Position numbers and translations under genes: made by a program. Shown piece by piece: positions 1 through 7,287 of a stretch of DNA of 11,539 nt. Origin of the DNA: Campylobacteraceae bacterium (lineage in GTDB: Bacteria; Campylobacterota; Campylobacteria; Campylobacterales; Campylobacteraceae); contig JAITEH010000065.1 of assembly GCA_031282125.1 (NCBI GenBank), forward strand, positions 1-11,539, read 5' to 3'. The notes under the pieces were generated by a model. It did not search any database. It worked only from the letters and a program-made list of their open reading frames with translations, and was not told the DNA's origin. Within the stretch, counting starts at the first letter, position 1, and every line of letters begins with the position of its first letter.

Positions 1-42
1 TCGATAAAAACTTTTACATTGGAGGACAATAGAGCGCAATGA
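1..42 (+). CDS. hslV: HslV protease subunit, C-terminal end only (partial)
   Basis: Frame 1 reads SIKTFTLEDNRAQ and stops at TGA 40-42. This resembles the end of Campylobacterota HslV, where a stretch like CIYTNxxIKTxxxED closes the protein. HslV is the threonine peptidase that forms the proteolytic core of the cytoplasmic HslUV protease. The stop overlaps the hslU start as ATGA (39-42), which supports the frame because hslV normally precedes hslU. Only 13 codons are visible, so the call rests mainly on gene context. A second frame ending in TAG at 30-32 has no such resemblance. Confidence 0.75.
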   Translation, partial: SIKTFTLEDNRAQ

Positions 43-1364
43 ATTTAACACCAAAAGAGATTGTTGCATATTTAGACGAATATATTATAGGGCAGTTTGA
101 AGCAAAAAAATCCATAGCTATAGCGCTTAGAAACAGATATAGAAGACTTAAGCTTGAACCCTCAATACAAGAGGAAGTCATGCCAAAAAATATCCTCATG
201 ATAGGCTCAACCGGCGTAGGAAAAACGGAAATAGCAAGAAGACTTGCCAAAATGATGAATCTTCCGTTCGTTAAAGTAGAAGCAAGCAAATATACAGAAG
301 TAGGCTTTGTCGGGCGCGATGTGGAGTCTATGGTGAGAGATTTAGCTTTTGCTGCTCTAAATCTTGTCAAAAACGAACATAAAGAAAAAAATAGAGAAGC
401 CATAGAAAAACATGTAGAAAAAATCATACTCGAAAAACTCCTGCCACCACTTCCTAAAGGAGCAAGCGAAGATAAACAGAGCGCTTACAAGCAGGGTTAC
501 GATAAGATGAGAGACAGGTTAAGAGACGGGGATTTGGATAACTTAAATATAGAAGTCGAACTGTCCAAAAGCGGAGAATTTGACAGCGGGAACGATATGC
601 CGCCTGAAATGATAAAAGTACAGGAATCTTTTATAAAAATATTAAGCGCGGGACAAAATAACATCAAAAAAGAGATGTCTGTAAAAGAGGCAAAAGAGGC
701 TCTAAAGGCTGAAGCTGCCGAAAAGATACTAAATAACGAAGCTATAAAAAGAGAAGCGGCGCAAAGAGCGCAGGAGGAGGGAATAATCTTTATAGACGAA
801 ATAGACAAAATAGCAGTTCCCTCATCTGCTCAAGGCAGACAAGATCCAAGCAAAGAAGGCGTTCAGCGAGACCTTTTGCCGATAGTTGAAGGCTCAGCCG
901 TTTCAACAAAACTTGGTACTATAAATACAGATCATATACTATTTATCGCGGCGGGCGCTTTTCATTTAAGTAAGCCAAGCGATTTGGTTCCTGAGCTTCA
1001 AGGAAGATTTCCTTTAAGAGTAGAACTTAATTCGCTTGATGAAGAGACGCTTTATAAGATACTAACGCAACCCAAAAATTCACTTCTGCGCCAATACAAA
1101 GCGCTGCTCTCGGCAGAGAAAGTCGAACTTATATTTGACGACGATGCGATAAGAGAGATAGCAAAAATAGCACATATCGCAAACGAAAAGACTGAAGACA
1201 TAGGTGCAAGGAGACTTCATACTATTATAGAAAAGGTTATCGAAGATATAAGTTTTGAGGCTGATTCGCATAAAGGCGAAGTATTGCATGTAAGCGCAAA
1301 ACTCGTTCATGACAAACTTGATACGATAGTAGAAAACGAAGACAGCGCAAGGTATATTTTGTGA
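39..1364 (+). CDS. hslU: ATP-dependent protease ATPase subunit HslU
   Basis: HslU is the AAA+ unfoldase that feeds substrates into the HslV peptidase in the cytoplasm. The 441-residue product matches the usual family length of about 440. Visible motifs in order are Walker A GSTGVGKT (56-63), pore loop GFVG (89-92), a charged intermediate (I) domain at about 110-240, Walker B IIFIDEID (249-256), the ELQGRFPLR arginine-finger region (319-327), sensor 2 GARRLHT (389-395), and the C-terminal tail ARYIL that docks into HslV. Serine in place of the common proline in the P-loop (GPTGVGKT in many bacteria) and Phe in the pore loop agree with Campylobacter HslU as I recall it, so they look like lineage traits. 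The start ATG overlaps the hslV stop. GGAGGA at 21-26 lies 12 bases upstream, a slightly long ribosome-binding spacing. Confidence 0.98.
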   Translation: MNLTPKEIVAYLDEYIIGQFEAKKSIAIALRNRYRRLKLEPSIQEEVMPKNILMIGSTGVGKTEIARRLAKMMNLPFVKVEASKYTEVGFVGRDVESMVRDLAFAALNLVKNEHKEKNREAIEKHVEKIILEKLLPPLPKGASEDKQSAYKQGYDKMRDRLRDGDLDNLNIEVELSKSGEFDSGNDMPPEMIKVQESFIKILSAGQNNIKKEMSVKEAKEALKAEAAEKILNNEAIKREAAQRAQEEGIIFIDEIDKIAVPSSAQGRQDPSKEGVQRDLLPIVEGSAVSTKLGTINTDHILFIAAGAFHLSKPSDLVPELQGRFPLRVELNSLDEETLYKILTQPKNSLLRQYKALLSAEKVELIFDDDAIREIAKIAHIANEKTEDIGARRLHTIIEKVIEDISFEADSHKGEVLHVSAKLVHDKLDTIVENEDSARYIL

Positions 1365-2236
1365 GCGAGGAAAAAGCAGGATTTATCGCAGTCATAGGTA
1401 AACCAAATGCAGGTAAAAGCTCTCTTTTGAATTGGCTTTTGGATGAAAAGATCGCTATGGTCTCAAAAAAAGCTAACGCAACGAGAAAAAGAGCTAACAT
1501 TATAGTCATGCACGAATCCACGCAATTTATTTTTATAGATACTCCGGGCATTCATGAAAGCGAAAGGCTTTTAAACAAATTTATGCTTGAAGAGACTATG
1601 AGGGCTATGGAGGATGCGGATTTGATACTATTTTTATTGCCCGTAACGGACTCTTTGCAAAGCTACAAAGACTTTTTGTCAAAAAAGCCGAAAATTCCTC
1701 ATGTAGTGCTGCTAACAAAATGCGATAAAATTACTAACAAGCAACTTTTAAAGAAATTATCAGAATTCGAACCATACAAATCAAACTTTAAAACGCTTAT
1801 ACCAATATCCATAAAACACAAAAGCGCTAAGAATTACTTATTGAACGAATTGCAAAAATTCATGCCAAAACACCCCTATTTTTACGATCCCGAGCTTATA
1901 AGCACACAAATGATGCGGGAAATTTACGCAGAATACATAAGAGAGGCTGTTTTTGAGTTCGTAAGCGATGAGGTACCGTATTCATCTTATGTAGTTATAG
2001 ATAGAATTGAAGAGGGTGAAAAACTTGATAAAATATATGCAACTATCATGGTCGAAAAAGAAAATCAAAAAAATATACTCATCGGACAAGACGGGAAGAC
2101 AATAAAAAAGATAGGTATTTACGCAAGACAGCTGATGGAAAAATTAACTAATAAGCAAATTTTTATCAAAATATTTATAAATTGTAATAAAAATTGGACA
2201 AAAAACGAAAAAATATTGATAAATTTTGATTTTTAA
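1361..2236 (+). CDS. era: GTPase Era (ribosome assembly factor)
   Basis: Era binds the 3' end of 16S rRNA and acts in maturation of the small ribosomal subunit. The product has 291 residues, normal for the family. The N-terminal GTPase domain shows G1 GKPNAGKS (13-20), a G2 region NATRKR (39-44, where many bacteria have a PQTTR-type sequence), G3 DTPG (60-63) and G4 TKCD (119-122, a variant of NKxD). The C-terminal KH domain carries IGQDGKTIKKIG (241-252), whose GxxG loop is GQDG instead of the common GKGG. The start is GTG at 1361, overlapping the hslU stop as GTGA, with AAGG at 1349-1352 at good spacing. The last residues after KNWTKNEK (INFDF) differ from the ELGY-like ending I expect, but the frame is intact. 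hslV, hslU and era look like one translationally coupled unit. Confidence 0.97.
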   Translation: MSEEKAGFIAVIGKPNAGKSSLLNWLLDEKIAMVSKKANATRKRANIIVMHESTQFIFIDTPGIHESERLLNKFMLEETMRAMEDADLILFLLPVTDSLQSYKDFLSKKPKIPHVVLLTKCDKITNKQLLKKLSEFEPYKSNFKTLIPISIKHKSAKNYLLNELQKFMPKHPYFYDPELISTQMMREIYAEYIREAVFEFVSDEVPYSSYVVIDRIEEGEKLDKIYATIMVEKENQKNILIGQDGKTIKKIGIYARQLMEKLTNKQIFIKIFINCNKNWTKNEKILINFDF

Positions 2237-2300
2237 TGAACACAAATAGCGTTTTTTATGTTACAATTATCGCTGTATAGTCTTAAGGATGGGCACTTTA
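2237..2300 (+). promoter_or_regulatory. Promoter region of the pilus/secretion operon
   Basis: The 64-base gap after era contains TGTTACAAT (2259-2267), a fit to an extended -10 (TGnTAnAAT). A T run (2252-2257) lies just upstream and there is no convincing -35, as is typical of sigma-70 promoters in Campylobacterota. AAGGA (2285-2289) then serves as ribosome-binding site for the next gene. I see no terminator hairpin between era and this promoter, so read-through from hslVU-era is possible. Confidence 0.5.
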
Positions 2301-3854
2301 ATGGCAAAGTTAAAAAAAGAAAGAACTGGTAATCACGCTTCGTCTATAGTAACAATAGACCCATACTCGGTTACATCTTACACGTTTGATTCTAACGAGA
2401 TGAGAGAGAATGATTTACACAAATCATCTTTCAAAAACAGCAGCTTCTTCATATCCTATGTAATGACAAAAGATATCGTCTCAGGAACGCTCGAAATTAG
2501 TAGAAGTATTCCTGAAAGCGACCTTAAAGATGCGCTTGAAATAAAGGCTTATGAAGATTTAGGATTAGATTCGTCTATCAACTATAAACTCAATTATATT
2601 GAGACTGCCGCTTCTGCAAGTGATCAGAAAAATTACATATATGATGCATTTGCTATCAATAACGACATTATCACGCAAAATTTTCTACCGCTAAGAAAAA
2701 AGATATCTTATGTAGATTATATTACTGCGGCTCCGTTTCTTATCGGAGCGCTTTATAAAAAAGGCATTATAGATCAGCACGGCGGCGCAGAGTGTTTTAT
2801 CTATTTTCAAAAAAACGATGCATTTTTAGCTCTTTACCAAAATGGCAACTACTTATACTCCAAATCTTTACGTTATTCGCTTCGCGAAATAAATGAGAGA
2901 TTTTGCGCGCTGCTTGGAGAGAGAGTAGATGAAGATACATTTTTTTCAATGTTGAAAAAAGATGGTTTAAATACTACGGATATAAAATATCAACAGCAAT
3001 TTATGAAGCTTTTCGGCGAGATATTTTTGTACATCAACGATATCTCTGTTTATGCAAAAAGATATTGCAATATTTCTCAAATCGCAAGAGTTTATATAGG
3101 CACAGATATCGGCATAATATTTGGCATGAATGAGTATGCTAAGAGTTATATGGGTATCGAAGCACTTGATTTTAACTTTAATATCTCTATTAACTCGAGA
3201 GAAAATTATATAGACCAGATACATGTAATGATGGCTTTAGCAGCTCAAGTATATGCAGAGTCAATGGATAACAGCTCAGTCGCTAACTTTACTATCTTCA
3301 AGCGTCCCGACCCACTCTCAAAACGACCGGCAGGAAAATTCCTCGCTGTAGCAGGAGCAGCGCTTGCCGTTATGTTAGTATATCCGATATATCAGTATGG
3401 CTTTGGAGCTTATAACTTAGTATCTTACAATATAAAAAAAGCAAAATATGACAATGTAAAGAAGGATGCTGACAATGTTAGAGTAGAGCTTAGCAATTTA
3501 CGAGCGCAAAGCGGAGAAATTAGCAAGCAGTTAACTACAGAAAATGCTATTCTTAAAACAAGAACAGGTCTTTTGGAAGAGATTCGCTCTAAGAGGATTG
3601 ATTATGCGATGAAAGCCACTGTCATATCCGACTTGGTTAGTCTCTCTAACAATAACAGCGTTAAAATAGAAAAGATAGAACAGCACAATAACACGGTAGT
3701 GATATCGCTTGTCGGATCTGACGAGAAACGATTTACCGAATTTATAAATGCCGTCGCAGATACCAAAAAATACGGCATAAGAACAAAAGAGATAGTTAAA
3801 GATGCAAATACCAGCAGATACAGAAGCGACATCAACATGGAGATACTACAATGA
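2301..3854 (+). CDS. Inner-membrane PilM-PilN-like fusion protein (MshI-like)
   Basis: This looks like the inner-membrane alignment-complex component that joins a cytoplasmic actin-fold (PilM/GspL-N-like) domain to a PilN-like periplasmic domain. Residue numbers are from ATG 2301 (517 aa). Residues 1-340 form the soluble part. It includes ECFIYFQKNDAFLALYQNG (164-182), which resembles the second PilM subdomain, and VYIGTDIGIIFGMNEYA (264-280), the place of the PilM glycine loop. A membrane segment spans about 347-366, a likely coiled coil about 376-430, and a small alpha/beta domain about 440-517. An upstream in-frame ATG at 2289 overlaps the AAGGA ribosome-binding site (2285-2289), so the start at 2301 (spacing 11) is preferred. 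The stop overlaps the PilO-like gene as ATGA. Family assignment rests on domain layout and position ahead of pilO/pilP/secretin genes; primary sequence is divergent. Confidence 0.75.
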   Translation: MAKLKKERTGNHASSIVTIDPYSVTSYTFDSNEMRENDLHKSSFKNSSFFISYVMTKDIVSGTLEISRSIPESDLKDALEIKAYEDLGLDSSINYKLNYIETAASASDQKNYIYDAFAINNDIITQNFLPLRKKISYVDYITAAPFLIGALYKKGIIDQHGGAECFIYFQKNDAFLALYQNGNYLYSKSLRYSLREINERFCALLGERVDEDTFFSMLKKDGLNTTDIKYQQQFMKLFGEIFLYINDISVYAKRYCNISQIARVYIGTDIGIIFGMNEYAKSYMGIEALDFNFNISINSRENYIDQIHVMMALAAQVYAESMDNSSVANFTIFKRPDPLSKRPAGKFLAVAGAALAVMLVYPIYQYGFGAYNLVSYNIKKAKYDNVKKDADNVRVELSNLRAQSGEISKQLTTENAILKTRTGLLEEIRSKRIDYAMKATVISDLVSLSNNNSVKIEKIEQHNNTVVISLVGSDEKRFTEFINAVADTKKYGIRTKEIVKDANTSRYRSDINMEILQ

Positions 3855-4492
3855 ATAACGATACGCTTTTAGACAAATTGGATAAATACCTTTCCGCAAA
3901 AAAGGTGAGTGAAGTTTACTTGATTTACCTTGTAGCAGCAGGTTTGATTGTTTTTCTTGTATATTATCTCGTGTTTCCAGAAGCAGAAAGTTTTTACAAT
4001 CAACAAAAAGCTAAATTGTCTGATATTACAAACAAGCTTATTATTGAAGAGAGAGATATAAATACCGGTAGACCAGAAATAATTAGACTTAAAGGTGTAA
4101 TAGAGAACGATAAAGCATTGTTGCAAGAAACGCAGTATGTGAATGGTTATGTAGATGAAAAACTAAAAGAGTTGTCATATCTTCTCTTTAATGATAAAAG
4201 CTGGGCTTCGTTTATGGACAGGATAACAGCTTTGGCAAAAGATTACAAAATCAATATTCTAAAAATAGAAAATGATTTTAAAGACAATAAAGATTTGCAA
4301 AATGGAAAAATTGAGCAGGTTTTAAATATTAATATAGATTCACGCGGTAACTTTCATAATGTCATAAAATTTATCAATGCTCTTGAAGAGAGTCAGTTGG
4401 TCGTTGATGTTTATGAGAGTCAAATATCAAGCAATACTACGAGTGTACTTGATAGTAATATCAAACTTGCTGTATGGGGGATGTTATATTGA
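3851..4492 (+). CDS. PilO-like inner-membrane protein (MshJ-like)
   Basis: The 213-residue product has the PilO layout: a short cytoplasmic N-terminus, one membrane segment at about 23-43 (ending LVYYLVFP), a predicted coiled coil at about 45-115, and a C-terminal periplasmic alpha/beta domain. That last part contains GNFHNVIKFINALEESQLVV, a stretch typical of PilO/GspM-like ferredoxin-fold domains. PilO pairs with PilN-like domains and links the inner-membrane platform to PilP and the secretin. The start overlaps the previous stop (ATGA, 3851-3854) with GGAG at 3839-3842, eight bases away. The stop overlaps the TTG start of the next gene. I infer a partner role with the PilMN-like protein from domain type and adjacency. 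Confidence 0.8.
   Translation: MNNDTLLDKLDKYLSAKKVSEVYLIYLVAAGLIVFLVYYLVFPEAESFYNQQKAKLSDITNKLIIEERDINTGRPEIIRLKGVIENDKALLQETQYVNGYVDEKLKELSYLLFNDKSWASFMDRITALAKDYKINILKIENDFKDNKDLQNGKIEQVLNINIDSRGNFHNVIKFINALEESQLVVDVYESQISSNTTSVLDSNIKLAVWGMLY
4474..4491 (+). promoter_or_regulatory. Ribosome-binding site deciding the TTG start of the MshK-like gene
   Basis: GGGGGA at 4476-4481 is followed by a seven-base spacer and TTG at 4489-4491. The site overlaps the alternative ATG at 4474-4476, which therefore has no room for its own ribosome-binding site. TTG overlaps the pilO-like stop as TTGA, the same 4-base coupling seen at three other junctions in the window. Confidence 0.7.
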
Positions 4493-4890
4493 AAAAATAT
4501 TCTTTAATAGCTGCTATATTGGTCGGCACGCTTAATCTGTTTGGAGATAATAGCGCAGATATAGCAAAATACGACAGATACTTTAATGAGATAAATGAAG
4601 TGCGCGTTGGTATTGAAGATGAGGATATAGAGAAATTATCCAATCCTTTTGCTGTTATCCGAACGGCTGCAGCAACTACAAATACTACTGCGGAACCAAC
4701 ATTTCAACTGAACGCTATAGTTGAAAATAAGGTCAAAATCAATAATTCTTGGTTAAAACAAGGTTCATTGGTAAATGGTTTGAGAGTCATTACTATAAAA
4801 CAAAAAAGTGTTGTTTTAGGCAGTGATAATAAAATATTAGAACTATTCTTAAGGGAAAAAAATGAAAATAGCATCATTACGACAAATTAA
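4489..4890 (+). CDS. Periplasmic PilP/GspC-type protein (MshK-like), TTG start
   Basis: The product is 133 residues when started at TTG 4489. This start gives a clean signal peptide (MKKYSLIAAILVGTLNLFG, cleavage near 19-20) and sits seven bases after a strong GGGGGA ribosome-binding site (4476-4481). An upstream ATG at 4474 abuts that site and would put MGDVI ahead of the signal peptide. The mature part has FQLNAIVENKVKINNSWLKQG followed by LVNGLRVITIKQKSVVLG, the pattern of PilP/GspC homology-region domains (xLxAIVxxxxxINxxxxxxG...VxxIxxxxVxL). Such proteins dock the inner-membrane complex onto the secretin. There is no lipobox cysteine, unlike many PilP lipoproteins. The 3' end overlaps the secretin gene by 29 bases. 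In Campylobacter jejuni the gene in this position is ctsR. Confidence 0.72.
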   Translation: MKKYSLIAAILVGTLNLFGDNSADIAKYDRYFNEINEVRVGIEDEDIEKLSNPFAVIRTAAATTNTTAEPTFQLNAIVENKVKINNSWLKQGSLVNGLRVITIKQKSVVLGSDNKILELFLREKNENSIITTN

Positions 4891-6469
4891 AAAAAGCTTT
4901 GCTTTTGCAGCTTGTGTGGCGTTACTTGCATTACTGCCTCAATATTCGTTTGCGGCAGCTCAAAATGATAAGACTTTGCAAACAAAGAAAGGGTGCGAGT
5001 ATAAAAATTTAAACATAAAAATAAACGCTAATGTGCAATTAGTAGAGGTGTTATCACAACTATCCGAATTGTGTGATTTTAGCGTTGTGTTTGCCGATGC
5101 TCCTGCGATAGAGATAGCAAATCAGCCTCTATTCGGCACAAACATTAAAGATAAATCTCTTTTTGAAACGTTAGATATTTTGTTAGCTTCAAATAATCTC
5201 AATTACGAATATAAAAATAGCGTTCTTAAACTAGCGGCGCTTGAGACAAAAAGTTTTAAAGTCGATTACATAACATCCATTAGGCAAGGAACCGCTACCA
5301 TGAGCGCTTCTGTAAGCGTTGCGCCGCAAGAGGCAGGAGCAGGCGCATCTGAAGCTGCTGATAAAGCAGATAATTCTATAACAGTCAAAGAAGAGTTTGA
5401 TTTTTGGAAGACTATCGATGCGGAAGTACAAGCTGTGGTTAATACAGGCAGAGAGATATATGTCGCAAAACCGCCTATTATTAACGCTAAAGCAGGTCTT
5501 GTAACTATAACAGCCACTAAAGAGCAGTTAAAAAGAGCTGAAGACTACTTTGATGCGCTTAAAAAGAGACTTTTAAAACAAGTATTGATTGATGTTACAA
5601 TCTTATCGGTTGACTTAAATGACGATAATAGAATGGGTATAGACTGGTCAAAATTTCAACTTGGGTTTCTTGCTGATGCGGCAAGCGATATAGTAGGTAT
5701 AAATACAGGCTCAGCTTGGAGTAATGGCAATTGGAATTTTGGAACTGTATCTCCAGGAAATGTAAAAGAAACAACTAAGGGCAACAGCGGACATATTGAT
5801 GCTAACGATATAGGAAAACTTGTCGCTTTTAATGCAGGCGTCTCTTTCTCACTTGAAGGCGTTTTTGACTTTTTAAAAGAAAGAGGTAAAACCAATGTCG
5901 TATCTAACCCTAAAGTATTAACACTCAATAATCAGCAAGCTCTCATCACAGTAGGCGACACTATAAATTATCAAACAACAGATACTACAAGCAATGCAGG
6001 AAGCGGCAACGGTAATGTCATATCAGAAGAGATTACTAACTACTCCGTATTTATCGGCATTTTACTAAATTTATTACCGACAGTATCAGACGACAATAAC
6101 ATCATGCTAAGAATCAACCCATCTATCAGCGATTTCAAATATGTAGAAGACAATCAAAAACAGGTAACGCCAAGAAGGATAGCTCCTGATACAACCGAGA
6201 AAAAACTCTCAACCGTTGTTAATGTTAAAAATGGCGATACTATTGTGCTTGGCGGATTGATTACAAACTCTGTCGTACATACCGATAAAGGTGTTCCAGT
6301 ACTTAGAAGCATACCATTACTTGGTTATGCGTTTAAATACGCAGGTGAAGAGACACAAACAAAAGAGCTTGTATTCATCATCACTCCAAAAATTATAGGC
6401 GAAGAGGATACATCGGCTATATCTGCTAAATCCTTGAATGATTTAGGCTATAAGTCTCTTGGAAAATAA
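4862..6469 (+). CDS. mshL: Outer-membrane secretin (MshL/PilQ/CtsD-like)
   Basis: Secretins form the large outer-membrane pore through which a pilus, pseudopilus or DNA passes. The 535-residue product starts with a signal peptide (hydrophobic core about 13-26, cleavage near SFA-A at 31-32). An STN-like N-terminal domain with an LxxVLxxLxxLxDFS pattern follows at about 50-125, then an N1-type domain at about 133-235 and the secretin core at about 236-512. Diagnostic stretches are VVSNPKVLTLNNQQALITVG (346-365), NGDTIVLGGLI (457-467), VPVLRSIPLLGYAF (478-491) and KELVFIITPKII (501-512). A linker rich in Ala, Glu and Asp (about 154-176) separates parts of the N domain. Cys45 and Cys71 could form a disulfide. 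The start has AAGGGA at 4851-4856, five bases upstream, inside the end of the previous gene. It is shorter than PilQ proteins with AMIN domains and fits MshL size. A DNA-uptake secretin (CtsD-like) is equally compatible. Confidence 0.93.
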   Translation: MKIASLRQIKKSFAFAACVALLALLPQYSFAAAQNDKTLQTKKGCEYKNLNIKINANVQLVEVLSQLSELCDFSVVFADAPAIEIANQPLFGTNIKDKSLFETLDILLASNNLNYEYKNSVLKLAALETKSFKVDYITSIRQGTATMSASVSVAPQEAGAGASEAADKADNSITVKEEFDFWKTIDAEVQAVVNTGREIYVAKPPIINAKAGLVTITATKEQLKRAEDYFDALKKRLLKQVLIDVTILSVDLNDDNRMGIDWSKFQLGFLADAASDIVGINTGSAWSNGNWNFGTVSPGNVKETTKGNSGHIDANDIGKLVAFNAGVSFSLEGVFDFLKERGKTNVVSNPKVLTLNNQQALITVGDTINYQTTDTTSNAGSGNGNVISEEITNYSVFIGILLNLLPTVSDDNNIMLRINPSISDFKYVEDNQKQVTPRRIAPDTTEKKLSTVVNVKNGDTIVLGGLITNSVVHTDKGVPVLRSIPLLGYAFKYAGEETQTKELVFIITPKIIGEEDTSAISAKSLNDLGYKSLGK

Positions 6470-7287
6470 TGGACGGTATTAATAGATTTTCAGATGTCAA
6501 GAATATATTTATCGAAGGCAAAGTCTTTGATTATATAAATCTTGACAAATCTGTAATCGCTTATGACAGACTATCCAATGCCATCAGCAAACCACTAAAA
6601 CTGGTTTTGTTTTACGGCAAACCTGGCAGCGGTAAAACGTTTTTATTGGAAAAGATTTATAGCGATTTAAGAGGTAAATACCCTATCGTCTTTTTTCCAA
6701 GACCTTTTTTTGACGAAAAACAGTTTTTAAAATCTCTATTTGAAGAAGTATTTGCTGTCAAAGCTCCGCCCTTTAGCGGTTATGAAGAGTTTTTGGCTAT
6801 ATACAAAACAAAAGTGCCGAAGATTTCGGAACAGACTACGGTAACTGTTCTTTTGGACGAAGCGCAGCTTTATCCGAAAGATTTAACGGAAAAAGTCCGC
6901 TTAATGGCTGATACGAGACTGTTCAAATTTCTTTTTACCGTCCACAAAACGGAAAAAGAGGAGATTTTGGCAAAAGATTATTTTAAAACAAGAATCTGGG
7001 AAAGTATAGAACTTGGGGATTCCGAAATGGCTGAAATTCGCTCATATTTGGAAAAAAAGTTCTTATATCACAACAAATTTGAATATCTTGCTTATGTAAA
7101 AGACAATATTCCACTCATATTTTCAATAACGCACGGCAACCTTAGAACAGTGAATAAACTTTTATTCAGACTGTTCGAAATATACGAATACTATGAATCC
7201 AGCAAGCCATCGATAGTGTCTGATCAAGGCAATAGAAAAAAACTTATTGAGATGGCAGGAATTGCAACAGGACTAATCAATGCTTAA
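6469..7287 (+). CDS. ExeA-like AAA+ ATPase (MshM/CtsP-like)
   Basis: This is a cytoplasmic AAA+ ATPase of the ExeA/MshM type. The 272-residue protein has Walker A GKPGSGKT (50-57), Walker B TVLLDEAQ (126-133), an ExeA-like stretch TRIWESIELGDSEMAEIRSY (174-193), and a sensor-2-like THGNLRTVNKLL (221-232). Aeromonas ExeA has an additional membrane segment and peptidoglycan-binding domain; this protein has neither and ends soon after the ATPase module, like MshM. The start ATG shares one base with the secretin stop (TAATG). ExeA promotes secretin assembly through the cell wall; whether this short form does so, perhaps with the adjacent membrane-anchored TPR protein, is inference. The corresponding C. 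jejuni gene by order is ctsP, which is needed for DNA uptake. Confidence 0.85.
   Translation: MDGINRFSDVKNIFIEGKVFDYINLDKSVIAYDRLSNAISKPLKLVLFYGKPGSGKTFLLEKIYSDLRGKYPIVFFPRPFFDEKQFLKSLFEEVFAVKAPPFSGYEEFLAIYKTKVPKISEQTTVTVLLDEAQLYPKDLTEKVRLMADTRLFKFLFTVHKTEKEEILAKDYFKTRIWESIELGDSEMAEIRSYLEKKFLYHNKFEYLAYVKDNIPLIFSITHGNLRTVNKLLFRLFEIYEYYESSKPSIVSDQGNRKKLIEMAGIATGLINA

Noticed and set aside
3..32. Alternative frame ending in TAG at 30-32 (DKNFYIGGQ) as the end of hslV
   Set aside because: Frame 1 (SIKTFTLEDNRAQ) resembles the known HslV end and gives the usual ATGA overlap with hslU.
2150..2236. Possible frameshift or truncation at the Era C-terminus (INFDF ending)
   Set aside because: The KH domain is complete and the total length of 291 residues is normal. 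I could not identify a continuation in another frame before the promoter region.
2247..2275. AGCG...CGCT inverted repeat around the promoter as an operator
   Set aside because: The arms are only four or five bases and are separated by a long AT-rich stretch; this is expected by chance.
2289..2300. ATG at 2289 as start of the PilMN-like gene
   Set aside because: It overlaps the AAGGA ribosome-binding site, so the ATG at 2301 is better placed. The difference is only four residues.
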